A stretch of 64,000 nt of DNA from Lachnospiraceae bacterium (GCA_910575555.1 CAJTFX010000001.1:62001-126000), one strand, 5' to 3'. Numbered from the stretch's first letter, positions 45,316-53,478 are shown. Numbers and translations are program-made. The notes: generated by a model not told the origin, from the sequence alone.

Positions 45316-45678
45316 ATGGCGATTAGCAAGAGCGCAAAAATCATGGCCGAGATAGAAAAGGTCAAGGCCAAAATCAGCGACCAGCAGGCCCGGCTGAAAG
45401 AGCTGGAACAGAAACACAAGGAGGCCGAGAACGAGGAAATCGTGGACATCGTGCGGGGCATGAGCATTTCCCTTGAGGAGCTCCCGCTGGTGCTCCAGCG
45501 CATCAAGGCCGGGGACGCTTTGGGACAAAATGTCCCGAAGTCCCATAAGGGGGCCCCCGCAAAGTCGGATGACTTTGTGGGGAGAGGAGGAGCAAGGGAG
45601 CGGGCGGAGTTTTCGCCGCAGGCGGAAACGGAGTTGAGCGGACTTTGCGACGACGAGGAAAAGGAGGACGCGGAATGA
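45316..45678 (+). CDS. DUF4315-family protein
   Basis: A 120-residue protein. ATG at 45316 has AAAGGAGGT 6 bases upstream. Residues 1-50 are a coiled coil (KIMAEIEKVKAKISDQQARL), followed by the DUF4315 segment EIVDIVRGMSISLEELPLVL. The tail after residue 68 is encoded in part by a palindrome copy (LGQNVPKSHKG), then is Gly/Glu-rich and acidic. DUF4315 genes are a fixed part of CTn conjugation modules, next to the NlpC/P60 and DUF4366 genes. The role is unknown. Confidence 0.85.
   Translation: MAISKSAKIMAEIEKVKAKISDQQARLKELEQKHKEAENEEIVDIVRGMSISLEELPLVLQRIKAGDALGQNVPKSHKGAPAKSDDFVGRGGARERAEFSPQAETELSGLCDDEEKEDAE
45518..45540 (+). repeat. Element palindrome copy 9 (inside the DUF4315 CDS)
   Basis: AAAA-type copy encoding Leu-Gly-Gln-Asn-Val-Pro-Lys at the start of the variable C-terminal tail. 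Confidence 0.9.
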
Positions 45679-46349
45679 AACTGAAAAAATATCGTGTAGT
45701 GGCGGCGGCTCTGTGCGCCGCTTTTTTGCTGTGCGGCATCACCACCACGGCCTACGCCGGGGGCGGTGAGGAATGGGAGGACGGTACGGGCGGCCCGGAG
45801 TGGGAGGGGCTTGATCCCGTGGAGCCCCCGGCCACCCCGGAGCCGGAACCCGAGCCCAACCCGTTCACCCCGGACGGGCAGGGGACGATGGTGGATAACG
45901 CCACCGACCAGGACGGCAAGGAATTTTTTACTATCATGGCGGCGGACGAGTCCGTGTTCTATCTGGTGATTGACCGCCAGCGGGAGACGGAAAATGTGTA
46001 CTTTCTGAACGCCGTCACCGTGGCCGATTTGATGGCCCTTGCGGAGCCCTCCCCGGAGCCCGTCCCCGAACCGTTCCCGGAGCCGGAACCCGAACCTGCT
46101 ACCGAGCCGAAGCCCGAGCCCGAGCCGGAAAAATCCGGCGGGGCGGGGACGCTCCTGCTGGTGCTGGCGGTACTGGCCCTCGGCGGCGGGGCCGGGTGGT
46201 ACTTCAAGATTTACCGCCCCAAACAGCAGGCCGCCGCTCCCGGCGAGGATTTTGACGAGGCCGGGGAATACGGCGAGGACTATGGCGGCGGTGAGTATGA
46301 CGACCTCCCCCCGTGGGATGAGGAAGAAGAAAAGGAGGACGGAGAATGA
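45675..46349 (+). CDS. DUF4366 (CD1107-type) exported membrane protein
   Basis: A 224-residue protein with a signal peptide (KYRVVAAALCAAFLLCGITT, likely cleaved after AYA). An acidic, Pro/Glu-rich stretch follows, then the core GKEFFTIMAADESVFYLVID (about 85-105) and ENVYFLNAVTVADLMALAEP. A second Pro/Glu repeat and a C-terminal membrane helix (AGTLLLVLAVLALGGGAGWY, about 156-175) precede an acidic cytosolic tail. It occupies the usual place in the conjugation operon. A cell-surface part of the mating apparatus is inferred. The start overlaps the DUF4315 stop. Confidence 0.85.
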   Translation: MKLKKYRVVAAALCAAFLLCGITTTAYAGGGEEWEDGTGGPEWEGLDPVEPPATPEPEPEPNPFTPDGQGTMVDNATDQDGKEFFTIMAADESVFYLVIDRQRETENVYFLNAVTVADLMALAEPSPEPVPEPFPEPEPEPATEPKPEPEPEKSGGAGTLLLVLAVLALGGGAGWYFKIYRPKQQAAAPGEDFDEAGEYGEDYGGGEYDDLPPWDEEEEKEDGE

Positions 46350-46519
46350 ATTTCACATCGAACCCTTTGGAACGGGAAATGAAACGCCGCCCACGGCCCC
46401 GGGCTCCCCGCCCGGAAAAGCCCCGGGAGGGCTCCCGGTGCTGTGGCTGTCCCTACTGGCGCGGCATCCCCTGCGGCTCCTGCTTTCAGAGCCTTTTGAA
46501 AAAACCGGGCGGGAGGTGA
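46346..46519 (+). CDS. Small cysteine-rich basic protein
   Basis: A 57-residue frame from ATG at 46346, overlapping the DUF4366 stop by 4 bp and preceded by GGAGG. The N-terminal half is basic and Pro/Arg-rich (MKRRPRPRAPRPEKPREGSR). The second half has CCGCPYWRGIPCGSC, a five-cysteine cluster that could bind zinc. Coupling, spacing and composition argue that it is real. No family is recognised with confidence. A nucleic-acid or zinc-binding accessory role is only a guess. Confidence 0.6.
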   Translation: MNFTSNPLEREMKRRPRPRAPRPEKPREGSRCCGCPYWRGIPCGSCFQSLLKKPGGR

Positions 46520-46523
46520 TATT

Positions 46524-46854
46524 TTGCGCGAGCTGACCCGTGAGGAAAAGGCCGCTATCCGCTCCCTTGTAGTAAAATGGTGCGCCAACTATGACCGGGA
46601 AATGGGATGCTTGCCTTTGGACTGTGAGTGCTATATGCTAGGGAAATGCTGGACGGGGGCTTACTGCCGCTACTTCCGGGAGGCGGTGCTCCCCTTAAAT
46701 CCCGCATTGGAGGCCGCGCTGACTGACGGCCCGGCCCTCGGCCTGCGGCCCTGCGCCGGAGGGGAAAAGGGCGTTCTGTTCGGCGGCCTGCGCCGAAAAT
46801 GCGCGGCGGAAACGCCAGCGCGGCTATATGCGGAAAAGGCGGCTGGACTGTTAG
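46524..46854 (+). pseudogene. Cysteine-rich VLP-domain gene, frameshifted near its 3' end
   Basis: From TTG at 46524 the frame reads RELTREEKAAIRSLVVKWCA and YDREMGCLPLDCECYMLGKC, the Cys-rich VLP family. It is normal to about residue 75. The frame then runs to a stop at 46868 with an unlikely tail. Another frame gives the expected end, CSAACAENARRKRQRGYMRK then RRLDC and a stop at 46852-46854. An indel between about 46740 and 46780 thus removed part of the zinc-finger-like CxxC segment and shifted the frame. A 114-residue altered protein may still be made. Confidence 0.7.
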
Positions 46855-46906
46855 CTTTTGCCGCTTGAAAACCCGCTTGTATCAAGGCTTTCCGGGCGCG
46901 GTTCAT

Positions 46907-46939
46907 GGGGGCCCGGTATGTTTCTATGTCCGGCCCCCG
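46907..46939 (+). terminator. GC-rich hairpin between the VLP gene and the next gene
   Basis: GGGGCCCGG and CCGGCCCC arms, with TTT following on the plus strand. It lies in the 110-base gap and could be a weak terminator or RNA-stability element. Confidence 0.4.
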
Positions 46940-46978
46940 TTTCCCGGCCCAAAAGCTAACATCTGAGAGGAGGTAACT

Positions 46979-47521
46979 TTGGAAAAAGCGCAGGAATACA
47001 AGTATTATTCTACCCAGCGGCCCGTTGACATCGGCACGTTCCCCAATGGCAAGGAAAACCCGCCCATCCGGATCGAAAACTACGAGGGCCGGATTTGGGT
47101 GGAGCATGATACCCGGCTTGCATGGGGCGAGCTGGCCTATGCCCAGCCGCTCACGGAAAAGGAGCTCTATAATTACGAGCTCAAGCCATCCCGTGATAAC
47201 CCGGATATGCGGCGGCTGATGGATACCCAGGCCCAGGTGGTGGGGAAATGGGAGGACGAGGGCCGCGTCCCTGATGGAAAGCGGCTGACATGGTTTTACC
47301 CGGATTTTGGGTGCTATGTGGTAAAAGAATTTGTTTCCCCGGAGCGGCTGGCCGAGTGTGCCCGTGGGGTGGAGCTCCAGCAGGAGGCCGCTGGCCGTAA
47401 ACGGGCCCGGCAGGAAAAACCCCCGATTGCCGCACAACTGCGGGATGCTGGGAAACTGGCCGGGGAACGGCAGGCCCCCGCCGCGCCCAAACGGAACACG
47501 CCCGACCGGGGCGACAGGTAG
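46979..47521 (+). CDS. Conserved conjugative-element protein of unknown function
   Basis: A 180-residue protein from TTG at 46979 with GAGAGGAGGT 5 bases upstream. It contains EYKYYSTQRPVDIGTFPNGK, GRIWVEHDTRLAWGELAYAQ and WFYPDFGCYVVKEFVSPERL. I recognise this as a recurrent gene between the conjugation block and mobC in Clostridial elements, but cannot assign a domain name. The tail after residue 130 is Ala/Arg/Lys-rich. It is 2 bp upstream of mobC, so the two are probably co-translated. Confidence 0.7.
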   Translation: MEKAQEYKYYSTQRPVDIGTFPNGKENPPIRIENYEGRIWVEHDTRLAWGELAYAQPLTEKELYNYELKPSRDNPDMRRLMDTQAQVVGKWEDEGRVPDGKRLTWFYPDFGCYVVKEFVSPERLAECARGVELQQEAAGRKRARQEKPPIAAQLRDAGKLAGERQAPAAPKRNTPDRGDR

Positions 47522-47523
47522 GC

Positions 47524-47874
47524 ATGGCCGGAAAAAAGCGCCGCCGCCCCGTCCATCTTCATGTGATGGTATCCGAGGAAGAGCAGGCGCTTATCCGGGA
47601 ACGCATGGCCCAGGCGGGCATCCGCAATATGGGCGCGTATATGCGGAGGATGGCTCTGTGCGGCTATGTGCTCCAAGTTGACCTTGCCCCCGTCCGGGAG
47701 CTGGTGTCCCTCCAGCGGCGGTGCTCAAACAATCTCAATCAAGTGGCTATCCATGCCAACACCTACGGGGGGATTTACCCCGAGGAAATATCGGCCCTGC
47801 AACGGGACTACTCCGCTTTGTGGGGGCCTTTGTCTGATTTGCTGAAACAGCTTTCCGCGCTGGTGGAGCTGTGA
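47524..47874 (+). CDS. mobC: MobC-family relaxosome accessory protein
   Basis: A 116-residue basic protein. The N-terminus KKRRRPVHLHVMVSEEEQAL has a ribbon-helix-helix-like pattern, followed by MAQAGIRNMGAYMRRMALCG. The MobC signature RRCSNNLNQVAIHANTYGGI lies near residues 75-94. MobC binds near oriT and helps the relaxase open the strands. In related elements the relaxase follows at once. Here an AT-rich cargo gene separates them by more than 1.1 kb. A palindrome copy follows the stop. Confidence 0.92.
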   Translation: MAGKKRRRPVHLHVMVSEEEQALIRERMAQAGIRNMGAYMRRMALCGYVLQVDLAPVRELVSLQRRCSNNLNQVAIHANTYGGIYPEEISALQRDYSALWGPLSDLLKQLSALVEL

Positions 47875-47916
47875 TTTGCTGGGGAGCGGTGCTGTGCCGC
47901 TCCCCGGCTTTTCGTA

Positions 47917-47939
47917 CTTCGGGACATTTTGTCCCAAAG
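47917..47939 (+). repeat. Element palindrome copy 10 (after mobC)
   Basis: TTTT-type copy 43 bp after the mobC stop. It marks the edge of the AT-rich insertion that follows. Confidence 0.9.
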
Positions 47940-48034
47940 TTCCAATGGACTATTGCGGACTGATATGATATACTTTGTGTCATGTAAACAATATAAACGT
48001 AAGAGTTGATTTTTAATGTGAAAGAAGGAATTTT

Positions 48035-48961
48035 ATGGATAACTTTAATGATAGCGAATATGCAATCCTAATAGGAAATCTATTACATGATACTCAATAC
48101 ATAGAAATTTCTAACATGGGAAAAATGGCTGGGCTTAGGAAACACGCAGAGGTTATGGTTAGAAAGATTTTGGACATTGGCAGCAGTAAGCAGTTAATGT
48201 TAGGGCAAATAAAAAAGCAATCTAATAATCCTGCTGTGAAAAGCGGAATGGATAGTTTGGGCGATGAATTAAGCGATAAATTAATTAGTATAGTAGGCAA
48301 AATCAATCCGCCTGGCAGAGATGGAACCCATACTCAACATACAGATGATTTTTCTGATGATGAAATAGCGGGCGTTGAGGATGCTATTTTAGATTTATAT
48401 GCTCTAATTTTTATTAAGTATTTTTTAGATATTAAAGTAAGCATATATTCCACCCCTCAAATACTGCGTGAATTTTCAATCTTGCCACCAATTATTAGAT
48501 ATAAAACATGGAGTTTCCTGTATGAAAAAGATAAAAACAATATACAAGTAGTGGATAGATTGTGCTTGTCTATAATAAAACTATATGACAAGCCAACTGC
48601 TTATAAATGGCTGGAAGATAATTGCGAGGCGATTAAAAACATACCATACCCGACCAAAAGTGAAGTGGAAAAATACGATAGGATTCATAGTGTTGAGATA
48701 GCCCCTGGTATATATCAAGCGATTGTAACTTTGAATTTTGATCAATATAGTAACATGTATGATTTGCTGTATAGTAAGATTAGCGATGCCAGAACATCAA
48801 TTAATGAATCGGGGAAAATGTACAGAAGTTTTGAAGAGGCTATCATACACTATAAACAGTATAAAAGTAGTATAGCTCAAAATATTTCGGAAGAAATAGA
48901 GAAACTTCAATCTTTAATGGATTTCGTTTATTTGGGAAGAAAGTCAAAAAGCGATATGTAA
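48035..48961 (+). CDS. HEPN-like cargo protein (possible defence function)
   Basis: A 308-residue protein encoded in DNA much richer in A+T than the flanking mobC and relaxase genes, so acquired separately. GAAGGAA precedes the ATG. The N-terminal half is helical. R95 and H102 in GRDGTHTQH fit the Rx4-6H motif of HEPN ribonucleases, and helix segments EIAGVEDAILDLYALIFIKY follow, as in DUF4145/HEPN proteins. The C-terminal half (YKTWSFLYEKDKNNIQVVDR) is not recognised. HEPN proteins often serve in phage defence or toxin systems. That role here is an inference from motif and location. Confidence 0.5.
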   Translation: MDNFNDSEYAILIGNLLHDTQYIEISNMGKMAGLRKHAEVMVRKILDIGSSKQLMLGQIKKQSNNPAVKSGMDSLGDELSDKLISIVGKINPPGRDGTHTQHTDDFSDDEIAGVEDAILDLYALIFIKYFLDIKVSIYSTPQILREFSILPPIIRYKTWSFLYEKDKNNIQVVDRLCLSIIKLYDKPTAYKWLEDNCEAIKNIPYPTKSEVEKYDRIHSVEIAPGIYQAIVTLNFDQYSNMYDLLYSKISDARTSINESGKMYRSFEEAIIHYKQYKSSIAQNISEEIEKLQSLMDFVYLGRKSKSDM

Positions 48962-49035
48962 AGACAATATCATAAATTCAATAAAATTACTATGAACGAA
49001 AATGACGGAGGGTGATTTCCTTTCCGTCATTTTTC

Positions 49036-50463
49036 ATGTCGAGAGGAGGTGCTACCACGGCCACGACCTACATCCGGCCCTACAAGCAGGCGGCGGGACT
49101 GAGTGCCGTCCAGACGATGGAGGAGCGTTTTGCCTACGGGCTCAACCCCCAAAAGCTGGGGGCCGTATCCTCCCACCTTTGCGACCCGGCCACAGCCGCT
49201 GCCGAGTTTCTGCTGGTGAAAAGCGAATACCAGGCGGCCACCGCCCGGCCCGTGGAGCGCGGGGCTCTGTTCTTCCAGATACGGCAGGCGTTCCCGCCCG
49301 GCGAGATCACAGCGGAGGAGGCAAACAAGCTGGGCTTTGAAACGGCGATGCGCTGGACGAAAGGCAAATACCAGTTTTTCGTCTGCACCCATACCGACAA
49401 GGGCCACATTCACAATCACATCTATTTCAACTCCACGGCTTTTGACTGCTCCCGGAAATTCCATAATTTCCTCGGCTCCAGCTTTGCCCTCCGGCGGTTG
49501 TCTGACCGGGTATGTCTGGAGCATGATTTGTCCGTGATACAAAATCCCAAACAGCACAGCAAGGGCCGCTTTCTCCACTATGGCCAGTGGGTGGGGGAAA
49601 AGCCGCCCTCCGCGCAGCAGCGGGTGCGGCTGGCAATCATCGCGGCTCTTGAAAAAAAGCCTGCCGACTTTGCCGCGTTCCTCCGGCTGATGGAAGAGTC
49701 CCGCTTTGCCGTCAAGCGCGGGCGGGGCGGCGTGGTTTCGTTCCTCGCGCCGGGGCAGGACAAGTACACCCGGCTCCGGGCATCCACCCTCGGCGCGGGC
49801 TTTGACCCCGAGGACATCCGGGCTGTTATCGCCGGGGAGCGGCCCCTCCCGGAGCTCCCCAAAGACGCGCCGCCCCCGATCCGGCAGGTGGGCCTTATCA
49901 TTGACATCCAACAGCGCATGGCCGAGGGCAAGGGCCCGGCTTATGAACGGTGGGCGAAAGTCTACAACCTAAAACAGATGGCCGCCGCGCTCCAGTTTTT
50001 GCAGGAGAATAATCTGACCGACTATGACGCGCTGGCGGCCAAGACCACGGCGGCGGTTGACCGGGCCCACGCGCTGGCCGGGGAGCTCCAGACCACCGAG
50101 GCCGCCCTCTCCAAAGTCTCCGGGCTGATGGGGGCCGTGGTGGACTATGCCAAGGCCCGGCCCGTGTTTGACGGCTACAAGGCGGCCCGGTACTCGAAAA
50201 AATACCTTGCCGAGCACGAGGCGGAGCTTGCCACCTACCGGGCGGCCCGGGCCGCTATGAATGAATTGCTGGGCGGTGAAAAGCTCCCCAAAATGGACGC
50301 GCTGAAAAAACAGCGGCGGGAGCTGGCGGATAAGAAAAAGGCCCTCTATGCCGAGTATAGGCAGGCCCAGCGGGATATGCGGGAGGCCGTGGCTGTCAAG
50401 GCCAACATCGACCATCTGCTCGGACTGACGGACGGGCGGGACGATAAGGAACAGACGCGATAG
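49036..50463 (+). CDS. MOB-P type relaxase, with abnormal start region
   Basis: About 475 residues. The conserved N-terminus ATTYIRPYKQAAGLSAVQTM is preceded by AGAGGAGGTGCTACC and then ACG (49057-49059) where relatives have ATG. Upstream in-frame ATGs at 49036 and 49012 could be used instead. The metal-binding motif HTDKGHIHNHIYFNS (about 124-138) is the HUH signature. A catalytic Tyr is expected in the first 20-40 residues. The C-terminus is a coiled coil (KKQRRELADKKKALYAEYRQ). It nicks oriT and leads the strand into the recipient. It is separated from mobC by the HEPN-like cargo gene. Confidence 0.9.
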   Translation: MSRGGATTATTYIRPYKQAAGLSAVQTMEERFAYGLNPQKLGAVSSHLCDPATAAAEFLLVKSEYQAATARPVERGALFFQIRQAFPPGEITAEEANKLGFETAMRWTKGKYQFFVCTHTDKGHIHNHIYFNSTAFDCSRKFHNFLGSSFALRRLSDRVCLEHDLSVIQNPKQHSKGRFLHYGQWVGEKPPSAQQRVRLAIIAALEKKPADFAAFLRLMEESRFAVKRGRGGVVSFLAPGQDKYTRLRASTLGAGFDPEDIRAVIAGERPLPELPKDAPPPIRQVGLIIDIQQRMAEGKGPAYERWAKVYNLKQMAAALQFLQENNLTDYDALAAKTTAAVDRAHALAGELQTTEAALSKVSGLMGAVVDYAKARPVFDGYKAARYSKKYLAEHEAELATYRAARAAMNELLGGEKLPKMDALKKQRRELADKKKALYAEYRQAQRDMREAVAVKANIDHLLGLTDGRDDKEQTR

Positions 50464-50484
50464 CGGCGGTGACGCAGCCAACCT

Positions 50485-50507
50485 CTTTGGGACATTTTGT
50501 CCCAAAG
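50485..50507 (+). repeat. Element palindrome copy 11 (after the relaxase)
   Basis: TTTT-type copy 21 bp after the relaxase stop; perfect 10-bp arms. Confidence 0.9.
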
Positions 50508-50649
50508 AGCCGGGTTTGGGGAGGCTCCCCAACAAGCATTTTTGCGGGCCTGCGGCCCAGCAAAAATTTCGGAGTGTGGCCACACCCGAATTGCTTGCCA
50601 TTTCGTGCGCTTCCGCTACATGGCGCAAAAAAACGAAGGTCACGCTTTC

Positions 50650-51012
50650 TTACGCATCCTCCGTTTCTCTGGCTTTCTTAATGCCCTCGGCTGTGGCTTC
50701 TATCACGACAAGCTCTTTTTCACTCATAGAATTTAGGAGCACATCAATGTGTTTTCTGCAAGAACTTGTCTGCGCCCCTCCGTCCGCATGAATAAACTGG
50801 TCAACTGAAATGTCAAACATAGTAATGAGTTTAACAAAAAGGTCAAAGCTGGGATATTGGCCCTTGTTCTCAATATTCATAATGGTACGGGAGTCACGGT
50901 CTACTAATTCCGCAACATAGGCTTGTGTCCAACCCTTTTCTTCTCTGGCTCTTTTGAGCGCCAGCCCGAGGCCGTGAAAGTCAAACCTTCTTTCATTTTG
51001 GTTCATTCTCAT
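50650..51012 (-). CDS. XRE-family transcriptional regulator
   Basis: A 120-residue protein on the minus strand, opposite to the conjugation genes. Residues 12-70 form a Cro/CI helix-turn-helix: GLALKRAREEKGWTQAYVAE, then LVDRDSRTIMNIENKGQYPS. The C-terminal 50 residues are helical and may dimerise (NSMSEKELVVIEATAEGIKK). Its divergent position, with the larger XRE gene starting 180 bp away, suggests control of the intergenic region. The first of two start codons (51012, 51006) is given. Confidence 0.85.
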   Translation of the reverse strand: MRMNQNERRFDFHGLGLALKRAREEKGWTQAYVAELVDRDSRTIMNIENKGQYPSFDLFVKLITMFDISVDQFIHADGGAQTSSCRKHIDVLLNSMSEKELVVIEATAEGIKKARETEDA

Positions 51013-51097
51013 ATCACCCTATATCATTCTACATTTCGTGTTAGATTATGAGAATGTAATGAAATTTGATGTAAAGTAGTATTTTATTTCGTGTTGC

Positions 51098-51125
51098 TTG
51101 CAAGTTAACTTTTCTGAGTTATAAT
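51098..51125 (+). promoter_or_regulatory. Promoter for the XRE/M23 cargo pair
   Basis: TTGCAA (51098-51103) and TATAAT (51120-51125), 16 bases apart, about 65 bases before the ATG at 51192. Confidence 0.55.
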
Positions 51126-51191
51126 TAAACAATAGCTCGATTGTCTATTATCACGCAGGTATGATAATCTTATAAATAGATGGAGGACAAT

Positions 51192-52247
51192 ATGAAAATT
51201 AGTCAGATAATTAAAGAAAAGCGAAAGCACTTGGGGTTAACGCAAGAAAATATTGCGGAGTATTTGGGTGTTTCAATACCCGCAGTTAGTAAATGGGAGA
51301 ACGGAACAACTTATCCAGACATTACACTTCTCCCCGGCTTGGCCAGATTGTTAAAGACAGATTTGAATACGCTCATGTCCTTTAATGAGGAAATGTCTGA
51401 AGTGGAGATCAAAAATGTTGTTATGAAAGTTCAATCCATCATTCAGGAAGATGGGTTTGAAGATGGTTTTCAATTCGCTTTAGATCAAGTTAGGGCATTT
51501 CCAACTTGTGAAAATTTAATTTATTCGTTGGGTGTTTTTTTACAACCCTCTTTAGGATTGCAGTCAGTGGAGCATCAAAGTAAATATCGTGAAGAACTTG
51601 CTAAACTGTATTTTAGGATACGCAATAGCGAAAATATTGAAATAAAAAAAGAAGCAATTTCTTTTTTGTTCTATCTGCATTGTGAAAAAGAAGAATATGA
51701 AAAAGCTGCCACATTACTAAATGATTATCCCGCTGATACAAAGTTAATGATGGCATATCTACATCAACAAAAAAAGGAATATGAACCTGCGTGTGTTTTA
51801 TTAGAGCATCGAATGTTGGAAATCGCAGTTGAAATGCAATCCATACTAATAGCTTTAACCCAGGTTTCTTTGTCTGAAAACCGGGGAGACGATGCCGAGG
51901 AATTGGCTTGCATCCAAGAACAGTTGGCAAAGCAATTTGGCATTTTAGAATGTACCGCATATACAGCTAAACTTGAATGTGCAATAAATAAAAAAGATGC
52001 GGAGTACTGCACAAAAATACTATCTTTACTCCTTGCTTCTATGGAGGGAAAGACGGATATTTCATCGAATATTTTATACAAGCATTTGAATTTATCCGAT
52101 GATAACATGGAAAATCTGCCACGGCAGCTTTTATCATCAATGATTGAGCAGTTAAAATCTGAATTACACGATGAAACATCGTTTTTGAAAGAAAATTCCG
52201 AATTTCAATCGCTCTTGCGGAGATACAGAGAATATTTGGAGAGGTAG
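51192..52247 (+). CDS. XRE-family regulator with long helical C-terminal domain
   Basis: A 351-residue protein. ATG at 51192 has TGGAGG 7 bases upstream and is favoured over 51180. Residues 1-65 are a helix-turn-helix (MKISQIIKEKRKHLGLTQEN, IAEYLGVSIPAVSKWENGTT). The remaining 280 residues are helical with repeated Leu/Tyr spacing, resembling TPR-type domains that bind peptides or partners. The DNA is AT-rich, unlike the conjugation genes. The M23 peptidase gene follows 3 bp after its stop, so the pair is a two-gene cargo unit in which this protein probably controls the peptidase. Confidence 0.8.
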   Translation: MKISQIIKEKRKHLGLTQENIAEYLGVSIPAVSKWENGTTYPDITLLPGLARLLKTDLNTLMSFNEEMSEVEIKNVVMKVQSIIQEDGFEDGFQFALDQVRAFPTCENLIYSLGVFLQPSLGLQSVEHQSKYREELAKLYFRIRNSENIEIKKEAISFLFYLHCEKEEYEKAATLLNDYPADTKLMMAYLHQQKKEYEPACVLLEHRMLEIAVEMQSILIALTQVSLSENRGDDAEELACIQEQLAKQFGILECTAYTAKLECAINKKDAEYCTKILSLLLASMEGKTDISSNILYKHLNLSDDNMENLPRQLLSSMIEQLKSELHDETSFLKENSEFQSLLRRYREYLER

Positions 52248-52250
52248 TTT

Positions 52251-53096
52251 ATGCTTAAATTTATTTCAAAATTACAATGGTTGTTTTGGGTTGGGTTTTT
52301 AGGCGTTTTTTTTGATAACCAGTACCTAACTCTATTCTTCTTGTTCGGATTGTGTGGCTTTGCAAATGTATTTTCTCCCATGCGTAACAACATTCAAAAT
52401 TTAATGTTTCTCGGTCAAAATTTATGGATGCTTGTTGGAATACTTATTGCACATTTTAGACATGGCTTTAAGCTCCCGGATAAAAACTCATATAAACCGC
52501 AAGTACAGTATTCACTCCCGTTTGATGGTGAGTGGTATATTGCAAACGGAGGGGTTGATAAAGAAACTTCACATTCTTGGTTTCTTCCGTCCCAGCGGTA
52601 TGCTTATGATTTTTTTATTATGAACAACGAAGAAACCACTTTTTCGGGAGAAAGAGAACAATTAGAAAATTACTTCTGCTTTGCAGAAAATGTTTTGGCT
52701 CCGGCAGATGGTGTTGTCATTTCTGCGGTCAGTCACTTTCCAAATACCCCTATTATCGCAGAGGGACAGGTCGATTGTACCGCATCGGATGTGCGAGGAA
52801 ACCATATCATTATTCGTCACAGCAAGCATGAATATAGCATGATAGCACATCTCCTTCCAGAAAGTATCTGTGTGAAAAAAGGAGATAGTGTCAGTAGGGG
52901 GCAAGTAATTGCAAAATGCGGAAATAGCGGAAATACAAGTGAACCGCATATTCATTTTCAAATTCAATATGGAAAGAGCTTTGCAATATCAGCAGGATTA
53001 CCAGTCCTCTTTGCTCATATTATTGTTGACGGAAAGAAAACACCGCAAGGATTTATTACAAATGGTCATTATGTTAAAAATGATGATTTAATCTAA
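52251..53096 (+). CDS. Membrane-anchored M23-family peptidase
   Basis: A 281-residue protein. Two or three hydrophobic helices occupy residues 5-75 (FFLFGLCGFANVF, NLWMLVGILIAHF). The extracytoplasmic LytM/M23 domain spans about 130-260: LAPADGVVISAVS, NHIIIRHSKHEYSMIAHLLP, GDSVSRGQVIAKCGNSGNTS and the HxH motif EPHIHFQIQYG. The usual HxxxD first ligand appears as RYAYD (SQRYAYDFFI), so a metal ligand may be altered. It may trim cell wall peptides or act as a lysin-like competitor or immunity factor. The target is unknown. It is paired with the XRE gene. Confidence 0.8.
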   Translation: MLKFISKLQWLFWVGFLGVFFDNQYLTLFFLFGLCGFANVFSPMRNNIQNLMFLGQNLWMLVGILIAHFRHGFKLPDKNSYKPQVQYSLPFDGEWYIANGGVDKETSHSWFLPSQRYAYDFFIMNNEETTFSGEREQLENYFCFAENVLAPADGVVISAVSHFPNTPIIAEGQVDCTASDVRGNHIIIRHSKHEYSMIAHLLPESICVKKGDSVSRGQVIAKCGNSGNTSEPHIHFQIQYGKSFAISAGLPVLFAHIIVDGKKTPQGFITNGHYVKNDDLI

Positions 53097-53309
53097 CCTT
53101 ACATTTAAGATTAGCCGCCCAACGGAAATAAAAAAAACCGTTGTTTCGGCGGCTGAATATCCATGCGCCAAAACAAAATACAGTAGCCTTACGGCGGTTT
53201 TGAAATAGTAAATTTCAAGGCCGCCGCTTTCTTTTGAAAAAATGGAAAACGGAGGGTGTGTTAAAGTCGCCCATTTTTAAGGACACGGCGGTATCCAGGA
53301 GGTATCATT

Positions 53310-53357
53310 ATGTCCTTTTTTATCTGCACTCAACTTAATTTGTTAAAAAAAGTTTAG
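53310..53357 (+). CDS. Possible 15-codon leader peptide
   Basis: AGGAGG lies 8 bases before ATG at 53310, which opens a short frame MSFFICTQLNLLKKV. It sits between terminator-like hairpins upstream of the sigma-like gene. The strong ribosome site is the only support. It could be a leader peptide for attenuation or a leftover of a deleted gene. Confidence 0.35.
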   Translation: MSFFICTQLNLLKKV

Positions 53358-53478
53358 CCCCTCCACCGGGTTGCTCTGGCCAGCAACACGAAATTTGTAA
53401 GTACATAAAGAACTGCGTCATTTCATGCGCCCGCACAGCACAACGCTGCGCGGGCGTTGTCGTTTTTTGTCGGCTCCA

